Of a stretch of 64,000 nucleotides of DNA, positions 56,901 to 64,000 are shown in pieces. The translations under genes and the position numbers were made by a program. The DNA is taken from positions 62,001-126,000 of the forward strand of contig JALJCO010010548.1 in NCBI GenBank assembly GCA_023101725.1, given 5' to 3'. How positions within the stretch are numbered: position 1 is the stretch's first letter; every line of letters begins with the position of its first letter. This DNA comes from Atherinomorus stipes (lineage: Eukaryota; Chordata; Actinopteri; Atheriniformes; Atherinidae). The notes beneath the pieces are model-generated. The model was given only the letters and a program-made list of their open reading frames with translations. It was not told where the DNA came from and made no database searches.

Positions 56901-59900
56901 CATCCCAGTGTGAATGCACCCTGAGAGTATTCCTGCCAAAGAAGAGGACCAAATCATCTGCAGGACTATAAATCCCAAGTTTGATCAGCGATGAAGCAGA
57001 ACTGAAAGTATTAGACTCGACTACACAAACCTTTTAATTCCATAAATGTAGCTGACAGTTATGACTTCGATGAGGACAATGAAGAGCAGGGAGAAAGTAG
57101 CTCCGTAGTCATTGAACATGGTGAACCAGTAGTTCCCAGACGTTGTAGTGAAGCCCAGGCCGAGCAGCAGGCAGAACAAACACACCATGCCTGCAAGAAA
57201 CATCCAGAAAAATGGCTGCTATCAGGTAGGTTTGCTAAAAAAAAAATAGACTGGTAGATCTGGGTGACATTAAGACAAATGTCACTGAATCAGATGAGAC
57301 TGAGCCAGATTCTCAACAAGAAAAATGACAATGTTCTTCCGTCTAGGAAGATCCCAAAAAGCAGTACTGGTCCAAGTATAGAACCCTGAGGAACTCCATG
57401 ACTTCCTCTGGTGTGTGAGGAAGACTCATTGTTAACGTTGGCTTTTGGGTCCAAAGATGTAGAGTCACTGTGATGTGTTTTCTCAAACGTTTTCAGTTAA
57501 CACGAGTCTGTTTCTTACCGTTGAAGAACTCGGTGCTCATACGTGACACCACTTTGAAGTCGCGTAGCGGCGTGATAATGGCTGTGACGTTTCCCAGCAT
57601 ACTTCCCATTCCCAGCAGCAGGAGCATGACGAAGTAGAGCACCGACCACAGCTGAGACAAGGGCATGTTCATAATGGCCTCGCTGTAGACGATGAAGGCC
57701 AGACCTGTCCCCTCCACAGCCTGAAACAGACAAAAACAGATCGGCACTGGCTGGACTAATTAGATGAGAATTAAATCAAATTAAAAGGCAATGAGGTAAC
57801 TTTTGGTACTTGAAGTAGCAGCAGTGTTGCTCATTGTTTGCTCATTGTTCATACCCATACTGTAGGAAAAATGTGCTGCTCATTTGCGGCTCAATCTCAT
57901 CTCTTGACATCAGTTTGAGCTTCTCATAATGGTGTCATTCTGTGATCATTATGTCTCAACTAAGACATAAGTGAGATGAGGGGCAGACAATTATGAGACC
58001 TCTGTTTATCCCACTTCTCAAGTATGGCTCAAATAGTTATCTCAACTTCCTTTGTCTCAGTGATGCCCCTTTTCTCTTTTTTAGCTCACCTCTTGCTCTG
58101 AAGGAACCCTTCGGAAAAGTAATTCAGAAACAAACAATCACAGAATGATACCATTATGAGAAGCTCAAACTGATCTCAGAGATGAGATTGAGCCACAAAT
58201 GAGCAGCACATTTTCCTATGGGTAGCTTCCAGACTGTTAAAAGAACAACAGCAATCTACTATTTAGCCAAATTCTGACGGGATTAGTTTTACCTGGGGAC
58301 CACCTGTAATTTGTAATATTCCCAGAGATTGTCTGTGACGTTAATCGCATGCTAATTAGATATTTTGGTAATTTGAGGAGTAAAAATTCTCCAACAAATG
58401 ATCTACTATATCTTGCTGAACTCTGAGGTCATGTGATAACACTAATCCAATGTGAATTGGACAGAAACTGACAGGATCCGACATGTGATTTGGTCAAACA
58501 TGTTTCATGGACGCATTTTCTTTTCTTTTTGGTGAAGAATGGAGACTGCAAAACAGGTTTTTCTATTTAATTATGATGTTTATGATCATTTACAATTAAC
58601 TTTGGCACTATAAACCGATTTCACCAATCACATACAAGCCTATATAAAATATCAGAAAATGGCATTTGCCGGCGAGAACGGTTTATTTTGAACAATAACA
58701 GGGATATGTTGCAAGTTCTTGGTGCATTAGTAGCCAACCGACTGTCCATGAGTTACTTATGTAGTTTACGCGCTTTTGTAGTCTGTATGTAGGATATACG
58801 GACTTTGCCTATGAATTATAATCAGCTGCTGATGTAATTTTTCAATTTCGATTTTTATTTTGTCTTTAAATCCATGATACATCACAATATGTGTCACTGA
58901 AGACGTTCCAAATTTATAGAGCAAAGTCAGTATCCATTTAAATCTATTTGAAATTAATTGGAAAATATTGTCAGCCAATTGCACATAAGTGACATCAATT
59001 CATGTGAAATAAGTAAAACAAAGTTCACAGTGGTTCTGGCACATGAAAACACATATTAGTACAAATGAAAAATAAACATTTTAGTCAGTCTAGTCTCAAA
59101 CAACTGGGTGGTCTATGAAGACCTGGACACAAATTACACTGTGCGTAAAGCGTAACCTGAACCAGACTACACATAAATATCGGTGCTAAAGCAGCAGTTT
59201 TTTTCTACATTGCAAATAGGACATAAAAACCTTGCAAGATTTTGTTAGTAAAAATATCAATACAGTGCTTTTTGATATTGATATGATATAGCCACATAAA
59301 ATATTGCGATATTTCAGTGTATCAATATTTTGTCACACCCCTGATATATATATATATATCTGTATATATATGTATAGATAGATCGATGGTATATAAATAT
59401 GAGCGTGTGGTTTTGAAAATCAGTTTATATGTGTGCTGTTATATCCGAACTAAAATGTTTAGCCTTGATCAAACTGAAGGCAAACACAACATCTGTGTAA
59501 TATTACTAAAAATATGATGCAAAATCGTCCTGGGTATAACAAAGTCATTATTTCTGTTTTTGTAAGTAAATTAAAGCTGTAAGAAGCAGCAGCAGCGATA
59601 AAAGCTAATTTGCAGACTGCAGAAGGCAGCTAAAGGAAGCTACGGCCTTGTGTGCGACATTTCTTGGCAATGTCTTGAGTTTTCCCAGAGACCGTCTGAG
59701 GTGTGAAGCCTTTCTCTGAGTACTGATTCAGTCATGTTAGTAAACCTCTAAAGCTTCACAGCCATCTCTTTAAAAGGTATTATACTACGTTCCTTTTTTA
59801 GCAAATTAGTTTCAGTCACAAATTAGCCTCAACAAAAGTCTTACCTATCCTAAAGTTTGGATTTCCGGGCTGTGAAGTCCAGTTTTACAGTCCTGTTCTC

Positions 59901-62900
59901 ACTGTTCTAGTGTCTGAAGGTCTAAATGTTGGAGGAGCTGCTGCTGCGTTCAGGGACGATAGGAAAAGACATCCACAGTGACTTCTAACTTCCTCTGACC
60001 CATCATAAACCCGGATACGGTCTCTATGTGAGAAACTCTATGCAGCAGTTTCTCTTTTATTTACCGGCTCAGATACATGACACAAACGGACGAGCTTGGA
60101 GTCCTTCTGGACCAGGATCTGTCCTCTGACTCACATAGAGACCAGGTTTCTGGTCTTCTTCTTCCACAATATTCCCAGATGAAAAAGATCCTGGTACAGA
60201 GTGATGCAGGAAGACTAGTCCATTCCAGTTCTGAAAAGTCTCCATCCGATCTAAGATGCCGAAAAATCAAGCGAATGAATTTTCCTTCTTTCGTTGTGGG
60301 GATTTAGAAAATAAGTGGTTCTGTGAGGAACCGGATCAGATTTCTCGGTTTTATGCATTTTCTTCCCCGGGGCTTCCGTAGCGTTAGTTTCACATTGCCA
60401 TATGGTAAGCGAACAACATCCTATCTCACGGAACAGCAATATAACTTTGTTCATGACCGGTGAGAGATCCAGTAACTTAGATCTCAGCCTGGATTTTCCC
60501 ATTCATGTTCATTTTTTATCATTCAGACAGAAATGGTTTACACATTTGTCTGGTTGTTGCTAAAGGTAGTAACCGTAGGCCTTATTGGTTTCGATAAATC
60601 GATCGAATGAAATCGGAAAAAAAACGTAAATTGAGTTAAATGGGAAATTTTATTTTTAGGCCATGTCGCCCAGCCCGAGCAGAACCTTCAGTAATCAGAC
60701 CCATCTCTGTGGAACCGGCTCCCAGTCTGGGTTCAGGAAGCAGAACCGGCTCCCAGTCTGGTTTCAGGAAGCAGAACCGGCTCCCAGTCTGGTTTCAGGG
60801 AGCAGAACCGGCTCCTAGTCTGGTTTCAGGGAAGCAGAACCGGCTCCCAGTCTGGCTTCAGGAAGCAGAACCGGCTCCCAGTCTGGTTTCAGGAAGCAGA
60901 ACCGGCTCCTAGTCTGGTTTCAGGAAGCAGAACCGGCTCCCAGTCTGGTTTCAGGAAGCAGAACCGGCTCCCAGTCTGGTTTCAGGAAGCAGAACCGGCT
61001 CCCAGTCTGGTTTCAGGAAGCAGAACCGGCTCCCAGTCTGGTTTCAGGAAGCAGAACCGGCTCCCAGTCTGGTTTCAGGAAGCAGAACCGGCTCCCAGTC
61101 TGGTTTCAGGAAGCAGAACCGGCTCCCAGTCTGGTTTCAGGAAGCAGAACCGGCTCCCAGTCTGGCTTCAGGAAGCAGAACCGGCTCCCAGTCTGGTTTC
61201 AGGAAGCAGAACCGGCTCCCAGTCTGGTTTCAGGATCACAACCGGCTCCCAGTCTGGTTTCAGGAAGCAGAACCAGCTCCCAGTCTGGCTTCAGGAAGCA
61301 GAACCGGCTCCCAGTCTGGTTTCAGAGAGCAGAACCGGCTCCCAGTCTTGATTTAGGAAGCAGAACCGGCTCCCAGTCTGGTTTCAGGGAAGCAGAACCG
61401 GCTCCCAGTCTGGTTTCAGAGGAAGCAGAACCGGCTCCCAGTCTGGTTTCAGGAAGCAGAACCGGCTCCCAGTCTGGTTTCAGGAAGCAGAACCGGCTCC
61501 CAGTCTGGTTTCAGGAAGCAGAACCGGCTCCCAGTCTGGTTTCAGGAAGCAGAACCGGCTCCCAGTCTGGTTTCAGGAAGCAGAACCGGCTCCCAGTCTG
61601 GTTTCAGGAAGCAGAACCGGCTCCCAGTCTGGTTTCAGGGAGAAGAACCGGCTCCCAGTCTGGCTTTAGGAAGCAGAACCGGCTCCCAGTCTGGTTTCAG
61701 GAAGCAGAACCGGCTCCCAGTCTGGTTTCAGGGAGCAGAACCGGCTCCAGTTGGTTTAGGAAGCAGAACCGGCTCCAGTTGGTTTGGGAAGAGCGGCTCA
61801 GTCTGGCTTGGAAGCAGAACCGGCTCCAGTCTGGTTTCAGGAAGCAGAACCGGCTCCCAGTCTGGTTTAGGGAGAAGAACCGGCTCCAGTGGCTGGAAGC
61901 AGAACCGGCTCCAGTCTGGTTAGGAAGCAGAACTGGCTCCCAGTCTGGCTTTAGGAAGCAGAACCGGCTCCCAGTCTGGTTTCAGGAAGCAGAACCGGCT
62001 CCCAGTCTGGTTTCAGGGAGAAGAACCGGCTCCCAGTCTGGCTTTAGGAAGCAGAACCGGCTCCCAGTCTGGTTTCATGAAGCAGAACTGGCTCCCAGTC
62101 TGGTTTCAGGAAGCAGAACCGGCTCCCAGTCTGGTTTCAGGAAGCAGAACCGGCTCCCAGTCTGGCTTCAGGAAGCAGAACCGGCTCCCAGTCTGGTTTC
62201 AGGAAGCAGAACCGGCTCCCAGTCTGGTTTCAGGAAGCAGAACCGGCTCCCAGTCTGGTTTCACGAAGCAGAACCGGCTCCCAGTCTGGCTTCAGGAAGC
62301 AGAACCGGCTCCCAGTCTGGTTTCAGGAAGCAGAACCGGCTCCCAGTCTGGTTTCAGGGAGCAGAACCGGCTCCCAGTCTGGTTTCAGGAAGCAGAACCG
62401 GCTCCCAGTCTGGTTTCAGGAAGCAGAACCGGCTCCCAGTCTGGTTTCAGGAAGCAGAACCGGCTCCTAGTCTGGCTTCGGGAAGCAGAACCGGCTCCCA
62501 GTCTGGTTTCAGGAAGCAGAACCGGCTCCCAGTCTGGTTTCAGGGAAGCAGAACCGGCTCCCAGTCTGGTTTCGGGAAGCAGAACCGGCTCCCAGTCTGG
62601 TTTCAGGAAGCAGAACCGGCTCCCAGTCTGGTTTCAGGGAGCAGAACCGGCTCCCAGTCTGGTTTCAGGAAGCAGAACCGGCTCCCAGTCTGGTTTCAGG
62701 AAGCAGAACCGGCTCCCAGTCTGGGTTTCAGGAAGCAGAACCGGCTCCCAGTCTGGTTTCGGAGCAGCCGGCTCCTGTCTGGTTTCAGAGACCGGCTCCC
62801 AGTCTGGTTTCAGGAGCAGACCGGCTCCGTCTGGTTTAGGGAGCAGAACCGGCTCCCAGTCTGGTTTAGGAAGCAGACCGGCTCCCAGTCTGGTTTCAGG

Positions 62901-63307
62901 AAGCAGACCGGCTCCCAGTCTGGTTTCCGGAAGCAGAACCGGCTCCCAGTCTGGTTTCGGGAAGCAGAACCGGCTCCTAGTCTGGCTTCGGGAAGCAGAA
63001 CCGGCTCCCAGTCTGGCTTCGGGAAGCAGAACCGGCTCCCAGTCTGGTTTCGGGAAGCAGAACCGGCTCCTAGTCTGGTTTCAGGGAGAAGAACCGGCTC
63101 CCAGTCTGGTTTCAGGAAGCAGAACCGGCTCCCAGTCTGGTTTCGGGAAGCAGAACCGGCTCCCAGTCTGGCTTCGGGAAGCAGAACCGGCTCCCAGTCT
63201 GGTTTCGGGAAGCAGAACCGGCTCCCAGTCTGGCTTCAGGGAGAAGAACCGGCTCCCAGTCTGGTTTCATGAAGCAGAACCGGCTCCCAGTCTGGCTTCA
63301 GGAAGGT

Positions 63308-63406
<99 letters not shown>

Positions 63407-63827
63407 ATAGATAGAATCTATCTATAAATCTATCGATTTATAAATAATTTCAGTCCATATTAAAGATGAATGAGATTTTCTGCGTGTGAATGAGAAACTT
63501 ATTGTTAGAGACGGTAAAATATTTTCCGGCTACTGAACTTTGCAAGTCTCTTCAGTGTGCACATATAAAATGTTGTTTCCGTTAAAGCAACCCAGCCTGC
63601 TCTCTTTATATTTATTATTTAAGAGGTCAGTGTTTCTGTGTGAAGGATGAAATAGGGAACATACGGTGTCTAGTTCACTCTCCAGGCTGCAGTTTTCCAG
63701 CTTGTGAGCGATTTCAGCAAACTGCTGCGGGAACGTTGTGTTCAGCTTCTCAATGCAGTCAAACACCGTGTCCAGAGTGATGCTGTCCTCGGCCAGATTA
63801 AAGGTATTCATCAGCAGTGTGCGTGTC
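53946..63827 (-). CDS. slc6a20: Sodium/chloride-dependent imino-acid transporter SIT1 (last five exons; 5' part outside window)
   Basis: SLC6A20 couples Na+ and Cl- gradients to uptake of proline and related imino acids across the plasma membrane of epithelia. Minus-strand exons: 63827-63665, 57720-57519, 57190-57031, 56378-56213 and 54113-53946 (stop TAG 53948-53946). All AG/GT and phases fit, giving 285 C-terminal residues of about 590. Landmarks: [12 protein letters not shown] before [16 protein letters not shown] (TM7-8 region), [38 protein letters not shown], then [20 protein letters not shown] and the tail [30 protein letters not shown] and [14 protein letters not shown] fit SLC6A20 better than SLC6A19. 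Adjacency to sacm1l, as in human 3p21.31, supports orthology. Two introns carry huge minisatellites. Confidence 0.93.
54215..56080. repeat. 27-bp minisatellite, about 69 copies (last slc6a20 intron)
   Basis: The unit GGATCAGGCCAGTCCCAGAA plus TGGCCTC. A 675-bp (25-unit) higher-order duplication is visible: about 54676-55211 equals 55351-55886 nearly base for base. Period 27 keeps frames open (QASPRMASD / RIRPVPEWP peptides), but these lie inside an intron of the opposite strand. Confidence 0.97.
56428..56921. mobile_element. MITE with GGGTGCATTCACAC ends (slc6a20 intron)
   Basis: Inverted ends GAGGGTGCATTCACACACT and CAGTGTGAATGCACCCT, with inner CTTTGGTCTG / CAGACCAAAGA inverted motifs. The target duplication is ambiguous, so the superfamily is not assigned. 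Confidence 0.75.
57853..58224. mobile_element. Fold-back MITE (slc6a20 intron)
   Basis: Inverted arms: ATGTGCTGCTCATTTGCGGC then TCAATCTCATCTC near 57871, and GAGATGAGATTGAGCCACAA then ATGAGCAGCACAT ending near 58212. Ends ACCCATAC / CTATGGGTAG. About 372 bp without coding capacity. Confidence 0.75.
58225..59039. other. slc6a20 intron, unassigned
   Basis: No exon found; AT-rich. The far end grades into the hAT-like fragment that follows. Confidence 0.4.
59040..59345. mobile_element. hAT-like repeat fragment
   Basis: CAACTGGGTGGTCTATGAAG, ACCTGGACACA and TTTCAGTGTATCAATATTTT are shared with 7897-8575, and the end GTCACACCCCTGA is a hAT-like terminus. The opposite end was not identified. Confidence 0.6.
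59346..60075. other. slc6a20 intron, unassigned
   Basis: Short TA run at about 59344; otherwise no feature seen. Confidence 0.4.
60076..60245 (+). pseudogene. LINE (L2/CR1/Rex-like) ORF2 fragment
   Basis: The plus strand reads [20 protein letters not shown], then [20 protein letters not shown]. This matches the post-RT region of fish L2/Rex-type LINEs (NLGVxFDxxLSFxxHI ... LSxxDAEKLVHAF). Short, isolated and intronic. Confidence 0.7.
60715..63305. repeat. 31-bp minisatellite, about 83 copies (slc6a20 intron)
   Basis: The unit GGAAGCAGAACCGGCTCCCA plus GTCTGGTTTCA, with TTTC/CTTC, GGGA and CTAG variants and a degraded patch at about 61745-61930. Because 31 is not divisible by three, 93-nt superunits are read in rotation, giving open frames up to 497 codons with a 31-residue period. 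Confidence 0.98.
63306..63406. repeat. (CTTT)n microsatellite, about 25 copies
   Basis: Pure tetranucleotide array joined directly to the 31-bp minisatellite. Confidence 0.97.
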
Positions 63828-64000
63828 CTGAAACATGAAAACACCATTAAACACTACCTGAGACAGATTTCACCGACATGAGACAAGTTTTCAGTCGGAC
63901 AGAAACTGGAGTAATGTGGATATGAACGGCTCTGATACTGTACATTAACAGGCTCATTTAATATAAAAAAAACAATTACAGAATTTAATTTAGTTGAATG
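63828..64000. other. slc6a20 intron, cut by window edge
   Basis: Begins with the acceptor TTTCAG of the exon starting at 63827. No upstream exon is present before the window ends. Confidence 0.7.

Noticed and set aside
61779..63414. Open frames of 497 and 445 codons on the plus strand
   Set aside because: They are readings of the 31-bp minisatellite in rotating phase (and then the CTTT array), inside an intron of the opposite-strand gene; no non-repetitive domain.

Overview
This is a vertebrate, almost certainly teleost fish, nuclear genome window. The evidence is multi-exon genes with GT-AG introns whose exons translate into conserved vertebrate proteins, plus a dense load of Tc1/mariner, hAT and TTAA-type DNA transposons, LINE fragments, (TA)n tracts and minisatellites typical of fish genomes. 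I cannot name the species. Nothing bacterial or viral was recognised.

Three protein genes can be rebuilt exon by exon. (1) fbl (fibrillarin, the box C/D snoRNP 2'-O-methyltransferase) is on the minus strand, with its start codon at 10714 and five exons down to 2932; the rest lies beyond the left edge. (2) sacm1l (Sac1, ER/Golgi phosphatidylinositol-4-phosphate phosphatase) is on the plus strand and complete, with 20 coding exons from 13298 to 39134 encoding 588 residues with the CX5R catalytic motif and two C-terminal membrane spans. (3) slc6a20 (SLC6 Na+/Cl- coupled imino-acid transporter) is on the minus strand; its last five coding exons lie at 63827 to 53946 and the 5' half is beyond the right edge. 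fbl and sacm1l are divergent with about 2.6 kb between start codons; sacm1l and slc6a20 are convergent. The sacm1l-slc6a20 pair is also adjacent in mammals (human 3p21.31).

Region by region: 1-2905 is an fbl intron filled by a minisatellite split by a piggyBac-type and a hAT-type element. 2932-10714 holds fbl exons with several transposon-derived repeats. 10.8-13.1 kb is a repeat-rich divergent intergenic region. 13.3-39.1 kb is sacm1l, whose introns hold four large minisatellites (31-, 37-, 25- and 21-bp units), Tc1-like elements and nested hAT/TTAA elements. 39.8-52.6 kb is a convergent intergenic region of nested transposons and an anomalous 3.3-kb A/G-rich block (45.2-48.5 kb) that may be an assembly artefact. 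52.6-64.0 kb is slc6a20 with two very large intronic minisatellites (27-bp and 31-bp units).

The genes have unrelated housekeeping or transport roles and do not form a pathway. I found no convincing new biological system. The most informative unusual features are a Tc1 transposase C-terminus amplified into a 31-bp minisatellite, several nested insertions dated by exact target-site duplications, and the anomalous purine-rich blocks.
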